A stretch of DNA of 11,328 nucleotides from JBCDBY01 sp039182715 (lineage in GTDB: Bacteria > Planctomycetota > PLA2), in NCBI GenBank assembly GCA_039182715.1, contig JBCDBY010000139.1, positions 1-11,328 of the forward strand, in the 5' to 3' direction. The notes beneath the pieces are model-generated. The model made no database searches and had not been told where the DNA came from. It was given only the letters and a program-made list of their open reading frames with translations. Each line of letters begins with the position of its first letter. The first letter of the stretch is position 1. The position numbers and the translations under genes are program-made. Shown here piece by piece: positions 1 through 7,186 of the stretch.

Positions 1-1000
1 ATAGGACCAGCATCGCATCGCCGTAGGAATAGAAGCGATATTCCCGCTCCAGCGCATCCCGGTAGGCGGCCAGGATGCGCTCGGTCCCGCCGAAGGCGCA
101 GACCAGCATGAGCAGCGAACTCTCCGGCAGGTGGAAGTTGGTAAGCAGGCCCTCGATGGCGAGGAACTCCTTGCCGGGATAGAGGAACAGATCGGTGCGG
201 CCGGACGCGGCGCGAATACCACCGGTGCGCGCGAGGGACTCCAGCACGCGCGTCGTCGTGGTTCCGACGGCGATGAGGCGGCCTTTGCGCTCCTGGATGG
301 CGCGGGCGGCCTCCTCGCTCACCTCGAACTCTTCGGCGTGCAGCGTGTGCTCCTCCACCTCCTCTGCCTCGACCGGCTGGAAGGTGCCGTAACCGACATG
401 CAGCGTGATCTCCGTGCGTTCCACCCCGCGTTCCGCCAGCCGCTCGAGCAGCGCGGGCGTGAAGTGCAGACCGGCGGTCGGCGCGGCGGCGGATCGCGCG
501 TCGCGCGCGAAGATCGTCTGGTAGCGGTCGCGGTCCTCGACCTCGTCGGCGCGCTTAATGTAGGGCGGCAGCGGCACGTGGCCGGCCGCTTCGAGCGCGG
601 CCGCAAGATCGCCGTCGATGCGCACGCGCCAGATCGCATCGGCTTCGGGACGCTCCTCGAGCACCGCCGTCACGCCGCCTTCCATGGCAAGCGACTCGCC
701 GGGCTGCAGGCGCTTGTTGGCGCGCACCAGGGCCTCGTGCAGGCCGGGCGAGAGATCGCGCAGGAAGAGCATCTCCACGCGGCCGCCGGTGGCGCGCCGC
801 CCGTAGAGCCGCGCGCGGCGCACCTTCGTGTTGTTCACGACCAGCAAATCGCCCGGCTCCAGCATTTCGGGCAGATCGGCGACGGTGCGATGCGCCAGAC
901 CGTCGCCCACCACAAGGAGCCGCGCCGCGTCGCGCGGCTCGACCGGTCTCGCTGCGATCCGCTCGGGCGGAAGGGGGAATGTGAACGCCTTTACCTTCAC
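1..1000 (-). CDS. queA: tRNA preQ1(34) S-adenosylmethionine ribosyltransferase-isomerase QueA, 3' end cut by window
   Basis: QueA transfers and isomerises the ribosyl part of S-adenosylmethionine onto 7-aminomethyl-7-deazaguanine in the tRNA wobble position, giving epoxyqueuosine, the penultimate queuosine intermediate; it is cytoplasmic. I translated the minus strand from GTG at 1000 to the window edge (333 codons, no stop). The frame carries family signatures: NNTKV..ARLYG (about residues 56-67), GHVPLPPYI, APTAGLHFT, LHVGYGTFQPV, AVGTTTTRVLES, TNFHLPESSLLMLVCAFGG and the near-terminal YRFYSYGDAM. Family members run about 340-360 residues, so only a short C-terminal tail is missing. GTG at 1000 fits because the N-terminus lines up with the family start and no ATG, GTG or TTG lies upstream in frame for at least 50 bases. 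A GGAG lies about 13 bases upstream, a rather long spacing. It is divergent from the glycosyltransferase gene. Confidence 0.96.
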   Translation of the reverse strand, partial: MKVKAFTFPLPPERIAARPVEPRDAARLLVVGDGLAHRTVADLPEMLEPGDLLVVNNTKVRRARLYGRRATGGRVEMLFLRDLSPGLHEALVRANKRLQPGESLAMEGGVTAVLEERPEADAIWRVRIDGDLAAALEAAGHVPLPPYIKRADEVEDRDRYQTIFARDARSAAAPTAGLHFTPALLERLAERGVERTEITLHVGYGTFQPVEAEEVEEHTLHAEEFEVSEEAARAIQERKGRLIAVGTTTTRVLESLARTGGIRAASGRTDLFLYPGKEFLAIEGLLTNFHLPESSLLMLVCAFGGTERILAAYRDALEREYRFYSYGDAMLVL

Positions 1001-1052
1001 TTGAGGATATGGCTCCGGACCGTATTCTAGGTGGCTCGCTGGGGAACTTGCT
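1001..1052 (+). promoter_or_regulatory. Divergent intergenic spacer with candidate sigma-70 promoter for the glycosyltransferase
   Basis: The 52 bases between queA and the glycosyltransferase must hold both promoters if neither gene is read through. On the plus strand TTGAGG (1001-1006) and TATTCT (1023-1028), 16 bases apart, each match the sigma-70 consensus at four of six positions and would start transcription near 1035. GGGGA at 1041-1045 is a weak ribosome site for GTG 1053. On the minus strand TAGAAT (1029-1024) could serve as a -10 for queA, but I see no convincing -35. Short matches in GC-rich DNA are easy to find, so this is tentative. Confidence 0.35.
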
Positions 1053-2570
1053 GTGACCGGGGTACAGATCTTCCTGCTCGGGCTCTACGTGCCGCTGAGC
1101 GTGCTGCTTGCGGCGTACGGGATCCACCGTGCGCACATGCTCTTCGAATATCTGCGCACGCGGAAGAACAACCCCAAACCCGAGGGCACGCTCGAGGATT
1201 GGCCCACGCTGCTCGTGCAGGTGCCGGTCTTCAACGAGAAGGCGGTCGTCAACCGCATCATCCACGCGCTCGCCGATCTCGACTACCCGCGCGACAAGCT
1301 GCGCATCCAGGTGCTCGACGACTCGACCGACGACACGGTGCGCATCACCGAAGAGGGCTGCCGCTGGCTGCGCTCGAAGGGGATCGAGGCCGTGCAGATC
1401 TGCCGCTCGAACCGCGAGGGGTTCAAGGCGGGCGCGCTCGCCGAGGGCCTGCTGGTGGACGACTCGGAGCTCGTCGCGATTTTCGATGCCGACTTTGTGC
1501 CGACGCCGGGCGTGCTCAAGGAGATGGTGCCCTACTTCGCGAAGCCGGGCGTCGGTCTCGTGCAGGCGCGTTGGGAGCACCTCAACCTCGACCGCAACCT
1601 GCTCACGAAGCTGCAGGGCTACTTCCTCGACGGCCACTTCATCCTCGAGCACACCTACCGGCATCGCACCGGCCGCTTCTTCAACTTCAACGGGACGGCG
1701 GGCATCTGGCGCCGCTCCTGCATCGACGACGCCGGCGGCTGGTCGGCGAGCTCGATCACCGAGGACACCGAGATCTCGTTCCGCGCGCAGATCAAGGGCT
1801 GGGAGTTCGTCTACCTGCGCGACGTGACGGTGCCGGCCGAGGTCCCCGCCGACGTCGACGCGTACAAGAGCCAGCAGCATCGCTGGGCGAAGGGTTACAC
1901 CGAGGTGCTCATGCAGCACTTCGGGACGATCTGGAACGCGACGATTCCGCTCAAGGCGAAGGTGGAGGCGACGCTGATGCTGTCGAACCACTTCGCCTTC
2001 CTGCTGATGGCGGCGCTGACGATCCTGCACCTGCCGCTGGTGCTCGTGCGCGAGAACTGGCAGGCGACGCCGGCGCAGCTGCTGCTCGACATGCTCGGCA
2101 TCAATCTGGTGGTGTTCGCCTTCTTCGGCTTCTACGCCGTGAGCCAGTGGGAGGCGGGCCGCTTCACCTGGAAGCGACTGGCGCTCGCGCCACTCGCGCT
2201 CGGGCTCGGCATGGCGCTGATGATCAACAGCTGTCGCGCGGTGCTCGAGGCGCTGTTCGGGCTCAAGACCGGCTTCGTCCGCACGCCCAAGGAGGGCGAC
2301 ACGGTCGACGAGCCGGCGCCCAAGCGCAGCTACAAGGCGAACGCGGCCATGGGCCAGGCGATGGTCGAGGTGGCGATGGGCATCTACCTGCTCTTCTCGA
2401 GTGTGGTGCTGCTGGCGCGCGGCCACGTCTGGGGGCTGCCGCTGAATCTCGTGGTGGCGGGCGGATTCCTCTATCTGGGCGGCGGCACGCTGCGCAACCT
2501 GTGGCGCGCCTCGCGACCCACCCCGAAGCCGCAGCCGACCCGCGATTCCGCCATCGTCGAGGCCGCCTAA
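1053..2570 (+). CDS. Membrane family 2 glycosyltransferase, cellulose synthase/CslA-like
   Basis: This is a 505-residue, probably processive, beta-glycosyltransferase of the inner membrane that would use a nucleotide sugar to build a polysaccharide or glycolipid. In order: one N-terminal membrane helix (about 5-25), a cytoplasmic GT-A domain, and a C-terminal membrane region with about five helices (roughly 313-333, 342-364, 375-394, 435-455, 461-480). Catalytic signatures are visible: VPVFNE (57-62), DD at 89-90 in LDDSTDD, DAD at 145-147, TED at 236-238 and QQHRW at 274-278, i.e. the D,D,D,Q(Q/R)xRW pattern. The FVRTPK stretch at 408-413 after the helices is also common in this group. No PilZ domain is visible. 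The start is GTG 1053, which puts the first helix right at the N-terminus. It leads the plus-strand group, 77 bases ahead of the HD-GYP regulator. The sugar and product cannot be told from sequence; mannan, glucan or a glycolipid are all possible. Confidence 0.92.
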   Translation: MTGVQIFLLGLYVPLSVLLAAYGIHRAHMLFEYLRTRKNNPKPEGTLEDWPTLLVQVPVFNEKAVVNRIIHALADLDYPRDKLRIQVLDDSTDDTVRITEEGCRWLRSKGIEAVQICRSNREGFKAGALAEGLLVDDSELVAIFDADFVPTPGVLKEMVPYFAKPGVGLVQARWEHLNLDRNLLTKLQGYFLDGHFILEHTYRHRTGRFFNFNGTAGIWRRSCIDDAGGWSASSITEDTEISFRAQIKGWEFVYLRDVTVPAEVPADVDAYKSQQHRWAKGYTEVLMQHFGTIWNATIPLKAKVEATLMLSNHFAFLLMAALTILHLPLVLVRENWQATPAQLLLDMLGINLVVFAFFGFYAVSQWEAGRFTWKRLALAPLALGLGMALMINSCRAVLEALFGLKTGFVRTPKEGDTVDEPAPKRSYKANAAMGQAMVEVAMGIYLLFSSVVLLARGHVWGLPLNLVVAGGFLYLGGGTLRNLWRASRPTPKPQPTRDSAIVEAA

Positions 2571-2647
2571 GCTCCTGCGCCCCAGTCCGTTACGGTCTCC
2601 GCAAAAGGGCGATCAAGGGGGCGAGTCGAGGCGCCGATAGGGCTTCG

Positions 2648-3778
2648 GTGACACAGCCCGACTTCCGCATTCTCGTCGTCGACGACGAGCCGATGATCCG
2701 TGAAATCCTCCGCGAGACGCTGGAGCAGGAGGGGCATCGTGTCGCCGAGGCGGAGAACGGCAAGGTCGCCTGCGACCGCGTGGAGCGCGAGGCGTTCGAC
2801 CTCATCCTGACCGACGTGAAGATGCCGGTCATGGACGGGTTCACCCTGATGAAGAACCTGGGGGACCTGACCGACGAGATCCCGGTCATCGTGATCACCT
2901 CCTTCAGCGACATCGACGTCGCGGTCGACGCCATCCGGCTCGGCGCGTACGACTACATCGTCAAGCCGTTCAACATCTCGCAGGTCACCATCTCGGTGCG
3001 CCGCGCGCTCGAGCGCCGCAGGCTGCTGCTCGAGAACCTGCAGTACAAGAAGAGCCTCGAGGCGAAGGTCGTCGAGAAGACGATCGACCTCATCCGCAAG
3101 AACAAGAAGCTGGAGCAGCAGGCCACGCTGCTCGAAGACCTGCTGCGCGACCTGCGCGAGTCGTACGAAGCGACGCTCGATGCGATGGTGTCGGCGATCG
3201 AATCGCGCGACTTCGAGACGAAGCACCACTGCCGTCGCGTCCAGGCGTACTGCCTCGTGCTGGCGGAGCGCGTCGGCGTGACGCCGGAGCAGCTCATGGA
3301 CATCAGCTACGGTGCGCTGCTCCACGACGTGGGCAAGATCGGCGTGCCGGACTCCATCCTCCTCAAGCCGGGCAAGCTCGACGAGGAGGAATGGGCGACG
3401 ATGCGCAACCACACGCTCATCGGCTACAAGATGCTCTCGCGCATCAAGTTCCTGAAGGGCGCGTCGGACATCGTGCTCTACCACCACGAGCGCTGGGACG
3501 GCGCCGGCTACCCGTACGGCATCGCCGGCGAGGACATCCCGCTCGGCGCGCGCATCTTCAGCGTGATCGACTCCTTCGACGCCATCACCTCGAAGCGCGT
3601 CTACAAGGAGGCGGTGCCGATCGAGCTGGCGAAGAAGGAGATCGAGCGCTGCGCCGGCACGCAGTTCGATCCGGAGATCGTGCGCCACTTCCTCACCATC
3701 TCGGACGAGGAGCTCATCCAGACGCGCGCGCACGCCGAGACGACGGTCCACCAGTCGTCCATCGAAGTGCCCAAGTAA
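2648..3778 (+). CDS. Response regulator with HD-GYP output domain (predicted cyclic-di-GMP phosphodiesterase)
   Basis: This is a 376-residue cytoplasmic two-component regulator. Residues 6-118 form a receiver domain with acidic pocket D12/D13, phosphoacceptor D56 (ILTDVKMP), T84 and K106 (KPF). Residues about 121-175 are a charged, heptad-like linker. An HD-GYP domain follows (about 175-355): HH at 193-194, HD at 226-227 in LLHDVGKIG, H255, HH at 279-280, HHERWDGAGYP at 279-289 with the GYP triad intact, and DAITSKRVY at 311-319. With the metal ligands and GYP present, an active cyclic-di-GMP phosphodiesterase is the expected function of the family. GTG 2648 was chosen because AGGG lies 5 bases upstream and the receiver fold begins immediately; the frame stays open further upstream but lacks a plausible start and overlaps the glycosyltransferase. 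No histidine kinase is nearby. Adjacency to the glycosyltransferase suggests control of its polysaccharide (inference). Confidence 0.95.
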   Translation: MTQPDFRILVVDDEPMIREILRETLEQEGHRVAEAENGKVACDRVEREAFDLILTDVKMPVMDGFTLMKNLGDLTDEIPVIVITSFSDIDVAVDAIRLGAYDYIVKPFNISQVTISVRRALERRRLLLENLQYKKSLEAKVVEKTIDLIRKNKKLEQQATLLEDLLRDLRESYEATLDAMVSAIESRDFETKHHCRRVQAYCLVLAERVGVTPEQLMDISYGALLHDVGKIGVPDSILLKPGKLDEEEWATMRNHTLIGYKMLSRIKFLKGASDIVLYHHERWDGAGYPYGIAGEDIPLGARIFSVIDSFDAITSKRVYKEAVPIELAKKEIERCAGTQFDPEIVRHFLTISDEELIQTRAHAETTVHQSSIEVPK

Positions 3779-3786
3779 TCGCGCGG

Positions 3787-3792
3787 TACACT
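3787..3792 (+). promoter_or_regulatory. Candidate -10 element for a leaderless transcript of the first small membrane gene
   Basis: TACACT sits 7 bases ahead of ATG 3800, and no Shine-Dalgarno-like sequence lies in the 21 bases between the HD-GYP stop and this ATG. That spacing would place the transcription start on or next to the A of the ATG, giving a leaderless mRNA. A -35 is not clear (TCGAAG at 3762-3767 with a 19-base spacer is poor). Read-through from the regulator gene is the alternative. Confidence 0.3.
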
Positions 3793-3799
3793 CCGCCGT

Positions 3800-4099
3800 A
3801 TGGAAAAGCTATACGGGGTGGTGGCGAGGGTCGGGATCGTGCTGGCTATCCTGCTGCCCGTCGCCGGCTTCTTCAACGACTGGAGCGCCGCCAACAAGAT
3901 GGAATCGCAGTGGTCGGAGGTGTTCTCCGGACTGCCGTCGGGCGGTCGCGAGGGGAAGCCGACGGGCGCACTCATGCAGGAGGCAATCGGCAGGGCGCGG
4001 ATGGAGGCCGCGGCGGAGGCACTGCGTTGGAGCATCCTCCTCTTCGCGGCGAGTGCGGTGCTGCACATCGCGTCGCGCACGCCGGAGCAGACTGGTTGA
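3800..4099 (+). CDS. Small two-helix membrane protein, first of three paralogues
   Basis: I do not recognise a named family. The protein has 99 residues with two membrane helices (about 10-27 and 76-91) joined by a loop of about 48 residues. The basic N-terminus (MEKLYGVVAR) and the SR after helix 2 suggest both ends are in the cytoplasm and the loop is outside. Helix 1 ends in LLPVAGF with a proline at residue 20. Helix 2 reads ILLFAASAVLHIASR (79-93). Both features recur in the next two proteins, which argues for gene triplication and supports the ATG at 3800. The loop is rich in Gly, Ser and charged residues and has no cysteine, so it is not a lipoprotein or disulphide-bonded. It lies 21 bases after the HD-GYP gene, and its stop TGA is shared with the next gene's TTG start. 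Confidence 0.8.
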   Translation: MEKLYGVVARVGIVLAILLPVAGFFNDWSAANKMESQWSEVFSGLPSGGREGKPTGALMQEAIGRARMEAAAEALRWSILLFAASAVLHIASRTPEQTG

Positions 4100-4404
4100 A
4101 GCCGGTCCTTCGGGTCGGCTCCTGGGCGCTCATCGGCCTGGCGGTGCTGTGGCCCGCGGCCAACGTCGGGTGGCTGCTGGCCGAGCAGAAGAGATCGCGC
4201 GCCCGGATCAGCACGTCGGAGGAGATCACCGTCTCCCTGAACGGACGGGAGTACCGCGCCGAGCCAGGGCTGCTTCACTACGATTCCAACTTCGAGCGTC
4301 TGTGGCTGTTCAACAGCATCCTCGGCGCGATTCGGTTCGCGATCCTGCTTCTCGCGGCGAGCGCGCTGCTGGACATGGCGAGCCGAAGAAGGGCCGCGCC
4401 GTGA
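4096..4404 (+). CDS. Small two-helix membrane protein, second of three paralogues (TTG start)
   Basis: This 102-residue protein has an unknown function. TTG at 4096 overlaps the previous TGA as TTGA and has CGGAG about 9 bases upstream, so translation is probably coupled. The start is supported by alignment: from TTG the proline of helix 1 (LAVLWPAAN) falls at residue 20, exactly as in both neighbours. Helix 1 spans about 8-28 and helix 2 about 72-94, ending ILLLAASALLDMASRRR, close to the first paralogue's ILLFAASAVLHIASR. The outside loop of about 43 residues is the longest of the helix-free segments with sheet-like character (ITVSLNGREYRAEPG) and differs completely from the loops of its siblings. 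Basic residues at both ends suggest an N-in/C-in hairpin. It is followed by a GTGA overlap with the third gene. Confidence 0.8.
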   Translation: MKPVLRVGSWALIGLAVLWPAANVGWLLAEQKRSRARISTSEEITVSLNGREYRAEPGLLHYDSNFERLWLFNSILGAIRFAILLLAASALLDMASRRRAAP

Positions 4405-4628
4405 GGCAGTTCTACAGCGCCCTGTTCTGGGTGGCGGTGCTCGCGGCGATCGCGATCCCCATTGCGGGATACGCCCTCGCTCGCACGTCCGTGACCAGCT
4501 ATCCGACAGTGACGATCATCGAGTGCGACTTTTGGACTTACGATGCGGAGGCGATGCGCGACTCGGTCATCGACTTCACCCTTCTCGTGGCCGCCACTGC
4601 CGTTTTCCGCCTCGCTTCACGACGCTAG
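4401..4628 (+). CDS. Small two-helix membrane protein, third of three paralogues (GTG start)
   Basis: This 75-residue protein is the shortest of the three; its function is unknown. GTG 4401 overlaps the preceding TGA as GTGA and has GAAGGG 7 bases upstream. Starting there places proline at residue 20 (AIAIPIAGY), as in the two genes before. Helix 1 is about 6-27 and helix 2 about 57-72, ending TLLVAATAVFRLASRR, which matches the AA(S/T)A....ASR signature of the siblings. The outer loop is only about 30 residues and contains one cysteine (C42). The reading frame could be extended upstream through the second gene, but the overlap, the ribosome site and the aligned proline all favour the short form. 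Its end overlaps the convergent VOC gene by 12 bases. Confidence 0.75.
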   Translation: MRQFYSALFWVAVLAAIAIPIAGYALARTSVTSYPTVTIIECDFWTYDAEAMRDSVIDFTLLVAATAVFRLASRR

Positions 4629-4979
4629 TTCCCAGAGGTAGAGGCGATTGCCGTCGGGGTCGCGGAGGTTGACGAAACGGTTCCCACCGTCCCCCACGAT
4701 GCCGCCCTCGAACGCGACACCCCGGGCGGCCAGTTCCTCCATGCGCGTCTCGAGCGGGCCCGACACGACGAGCCCGATGTGCATTGCACCCTCCGTCCCG
4801 GGCGCCATCGCGCTCTCGCTGGCGGGGTGGATGCCGATCGAGAAGTGGTCGCCGACGCGCACCTCGGCCCAGTGCTCGCCCGCGCGGTAGACGGTCTCGA
4901 AGCCGAGCGTCTCGGTGTAGAAGCGGAACGCGCGGTCGAAGTCGGCGACGAAGATCGTCGCGTTGCCCTGCTGGATCAT
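4617..4979 (-). CDS. VOC-superfamily (glyoxalase/bleomycin-resistance fold) protein
   Basis: This 120-residue single-domain protein has the paired beta-alpha-beta-beta-beta modules of the vicinal oxygen chelate fold. Seen: ATIFVADFDRAFRFYTETLGF (7-27), the typical first module; GAMHIGLVV (64-72); then GVAFEGG, FVNLRDPDGNRLYLWE (102-117), a hallmark of the family. Candidate metal ligands are H67 and E117. The usual N-terminal ligand position is not a histidine, so metal binding is uncertain, and so is whether it is an enzyme, a lyase-like protein or a binding protein. I chose ATG 4979 over an in-frame ATG at 5048. The domain begins at once, the extra 23 codons lack the GC-ending codon bias of the gene, and a hairpin with T4 lies inside that extension. 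No strong ribosome site is visible at 4979. It converges on and overlaps the third small membrane gene by 12 bases. Confidence 0.88.
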   Translation of the reverse strand: MIQQGNATIFVADFDRAFRFYTETLGFETVYRAGEHWAEVRVGDHFSIGIHPASESAMAPGTEGAMHIGLVVSGPLETRMEELAARGVAFEGGIVGDGGNRFVNLRDPDGNRLYLWELAS

Positions 4980-5012
4980 GCGCCCAGCTTGCCGCTCGAG
5001 GCCGCACGCGTC

Positions 5013-5036
5013 AAAAGTGCGGGATTGATTCCGCAC
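5013..5036 (-). terminator. Probable Rho-independent terminator after the inositol-phosphate synthase operon
   Basis: On the minus strand GTGCGG (5036-5031) and CCGCAC (5022-5017) form a six-pair GC-rich stem with an eight-base loop, followed directly by TTTT (5016-5013). It sits 88 bases after the inositol-3-phosphate synthase stop and ahead of the VOC start at 4979. The T run is short, so termination may be partial. TTGACG right after it (5014-5009) could be a -35 for the VOC gene, but no good -10 follows. Confidence 0.5.
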
Positions 5037-5123
5037 CCTGGCGCGCATAAAGCCTTTCCAGTCAGAGAGTTGCGTGAATTCCCTGATGGAAGAGGTGCAT
5101 CAGAGGGGGGCTTCAGAAGGGGG

Positions 5124-6350
5124 CTAGACGGCTTGGCGGCCGCCGCCGGAGGCTCCGCCGCTTGCTCGGTGGTCCTGGACGTAGCGGCGGAGGAGGTGGA
5201 ACTGCTCCTCGAAGGAGTGCACCTCGACGCCGGCGGGGTCCTTGAAGAAGCAGGCGAGGTGCTCCATCGTGCCTTTCTCGCCGCTCTGCTGCGCATAGGC
5301 GGCGAGGCGGACGAGGTCAAGGACCAGCGGCGCAGCCAGCGCCGAGTCGCAGCCCTGCCACGTGAACTGCATTGCCATCTTGGCGCCGAGGAAGCCCTCG
5401 AAGTGGATGTAGTCGAACGCCACCTTCCAGTCGTCGAGGCTCGGCACGAAATCGATGTGCACCGAGGAGTGGCCCGCCTGCTCGCCGAGAATGGCGCGCA
5501 GCGAGCGATCCTTGCTCGTCGTCTTCGACGCGCGCGTCTGCGGGTCGCGCAGCGCTTCGCCGTCGGGGTTGCCGAGCATGTTGTAGCCTTCCCACGCCAG
5601 CACGCGCAGGTTGCGCAGCGCGAAGAGCGGGGCGAGCGTCGTCTTGACCAGCGTCTCGCCGGTCTTGCCGTCGCGGCCGGCGTGCACGGTGCCGCGCGCG
5701 CGGGCGAGCTCGTCGAGCGCGGGGACGGCGGAGCCGAGGCTGGGCGTGAAGTTCACGTAGGCGCAGCCGGCGTCAAGCGCCGCGTAGGCGTAGAGCAGCG
5801 AGACCGGGAACACCTCGGCCCGCTCGTCGTCGAGCGCGGCGCGCAGCTTGGTGAGCGACTCCCACTCGGGGCGCGCATCGGGCAGGGGCTCGGTGGTGGC
5901 GACGTTGACGACGACGACGGAGCCGAGGTCGTGCTGCGCACGAAACTCCGCCAGGTCCTGCTGGATGACGCGGACCGACGCGGACGGTCCCTCGGCGCGG
6001 GCCGCGCCGTCGAGCGTGCGCACGGGCGCCCCGCCCACGCCGGGCCGGATGTTCTGCTGGATGCCGGTCAGCTCGTCCTCGAGCCGCTCCAACATGCGCT
6101 CGCTCACCACGCCGGCGCGGCGGCCGAAGGCGCGCGCGGCGTCGAGCAGACCGGTGCCGCCGACCTCGTGCCCGCCGAAGACGAGATCGTCCAGGCCCGG
6201 CAGGTCGAGCTCGCGCAGCTCCTTCAGCTCCGTGACCATGCCGGCCGTGCCGGCCAGGCCGCGCGCGATCGCCCGCGCACCGACGATCGAAAGCATGCCC
6301 ACGTTGCCGCACGCGCCGATCAACCAGACTCCGGTTCGTTTCGCCCTCAT
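5124..6350 (-). CDS. ino1: Inositol-3-phosphate synthase (myo-inositol-1-phosphate synthase family)
   Basis: This 408-residue, NAD-dependent, cytoplasmic enzyme converts glucose 6-phosphate to 1D-myo-inositol 3-phosphate, the first step towards inositol lipids or inositol-containing solutes. Seen: an N-terminal nucleotide-binding stretch GACGNVG (12-18); NVATTEP (149-155); NFTPSLGSAVPAL (200-211); GRDGKTGET (225-233); NMLGNPDG (257-264); and SKTTSKD (275-281), which is the lysine-rich catalytic segment of the family. The length is in the range of the shorter bacterial/archaeal type. The tail (RASGGASGGGRQAV) is low complexity. ATG 6350 overlaps the upstream stop as ATGA, and GAGGG lies 9 bases ahead, so it is translationally coupled to the unknown membrane protein gene. 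No inositol phosphatase or phosphatidylinositol synthase gene is present in the window. The downstream product is therefore unknown. Confidence 0.94.
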   Translation of the reverse strand: MRAKRTGVWLIGACGNVGMLSIVGARAIARGLAGTAGMVTELKELRELDLPGLDDLVFGGHEVGGTGLLDAARAFGRRAGVVSERMLERLEDELTGIQQNIRPGVGGAPVRTLDGAARAEGPSASVRVIQQDLAEFRAQHDLGSVVVVNVATTEPLPDARPEWESLTKLRAALDDERAEVFPVSLLYAYAALDAGCAYVNFTPSLGSAVPALDELARARGTVHAGRDGKTGETLVKTTLAPLFALRNLRVLAWEGYNMLGNPDGEALRDPQTRASKTTSKDRSLRAILGEQAGHSSVHIDFVPSLDDWKVAFDYIHFEGFLGAKMAMQFTWQGCDSALAAPLVLDLVRLAAYAQQSGEKGTMEHLACFFKDPAGVEVHSFEEQFHLLRRYVQDHRASGGASGGGRQAV

Positions 6351-7186
6351 TTCGACTCGCCCTCGTTCTGCAGGCGCGCCAGCTCCACCTGGAAGGCGCG
6401 CAGGTACTCACTCTGATCGGGATACGGCGACGCGACTCGCGCGTCGTCGAGACGCGTTCGATTCGTCCCCGTCTCGCTCCGGGACGCATCGCTCTCGCCG
6501 CCCAGCGCGCCGGCTCCCTCCCGGAGCGCGTCCGCCAGCCGGTCGCGCGCCTCCTGCGCACCACCGGCCGCCTTGTCCAGCTCGGCGCGCGCCGCGGCGC
6601 GTTCCTCCGGTCGCGCGAACGCCTGCTCGATGGCGCGCTCGACGCGCTTGCGCGCCGACTCGTCCAGCGGCTGCGTCGTCGCGAGCTCATCCGCGGCCTC
6701 GACCGGGCTCGTGCGCTCCTCGGACGCCGCACCGCTCGCCTCGTCGGCGACGGCGGCGATCACGATCGGCTGCTCCCCGCCCGTCGGCACGAGGCCGACC
6801 GCGAAAAGCAGGAAGAGCGCCACCGGTGCCGCCGCCGCCTCGCGCGGCCAGCGCAGCGTCGGCAGTGCGCCGTCGAGCGGCTGCGCCCACGACGCAGCGT
6901 CGGCGTGACGCGGATGCGAGTGGACCGTGACGTAGCGTTCGCCGGTGCGCGCGCGCGCATCGAGGAACAGCGCCGCGTCGCTTTCGCGTACGGCGCGGCC
7001 GCCGAACGCGACACCCAAGCCCGCCCCGAGTATCGGCAGCGCCCAAGCCCACGGGCCGACGAAGAGCAGCGGCAATGCGAGCACGGAGCCCGCGAGCAGG
7101 CCACGCGACCCCGCGCGCAGCAGACGCACGCCCTCCAGCCGGCGGCGCATGCGGCGGACGCGGATCAACGCCTCGACGACCGTCAC
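6347..7186 (-). CDS. Three-helix membrane protein of unknown function
   Basis: I cannot assign a family with confidence. The protein is 279 residues from GTG 7186. A very basic N-terminus (RVRRMRRRLEGVRLLRAGSR) precedes a hydrophobic pair of helices (about 28-43 and 46-62). A stretch reading RESDAALFLDARARTGERYVT (67-87) and a third helix (118-134) follow, then a hydrophilic, Ala/Glu/Arg-rich, coiled-coil-like region (about 145-235) and a conserved-looking end YLRAFQVELARLQNEGES. The layout, two helices, an AA..LD.R....ERY motif, a third helix and a charged helical tail, recalls planctomycete proteins found in von Willebrand/BatA-type or DUF4175-like gene groups, but that is only a resemblance. 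GTG 7186 forms a GTGA overlap with the preceding stop and has AAGGA 6 bases upstream. The end overlaps ino1 by ATGA. It sits in a tightly coupled trio with the YdjY protein and inositol phosphate synthase. Confidence 0.8.
   Translation of the reverse strand: MTVVEALIRVRRMRRRLEGVRLLRAGSRGLLAGSVLALPLLFVGPWAWALPILGAGLGVAFGGRAVRESDAALFLDARARTGERYVTVHSHPRHADAASWAQPLDGALPTLRWPREAAAAPVALFLLFAVGLVPTGGEQPIVIAAVADEASGAASEERTSPVEAADELATTQPLDESARKRVERAIEQAFARPEERAAARAELDKAAGGAQEARDRLADALREGAGALGGESDASRSETGTNRTRLDDARVASPYPDQSEYLRAFQVELARLQNEGESK

Noticed and set aside
555..2426. Long minus-strand open frame opposite queA and the glycosyltransferase
   Set aside because: It runs opposite two well-supported genes, is His/Arg/Glu-rich and has no family resemblance; similar mirror frames at 2567-3751 (minus) and 4779-6416 (plus) were rejected for the same reason.
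1031..2647. Upstream extension of the HD-GYP reading frame
   Set aside because: The frame is open through the glycosyltransferase gene, but the peptide there is low-complexity out-of-frame translation; the receiver domain and a ribosome site define the start at 2648.
4980..5048. Longer start for the VOC protein at 5048
   Set aside because: The extra 23 residues are outside the domain, their codons lack the GC-ending bias of the gene, and the stretch contains a hairpin followed by T4.
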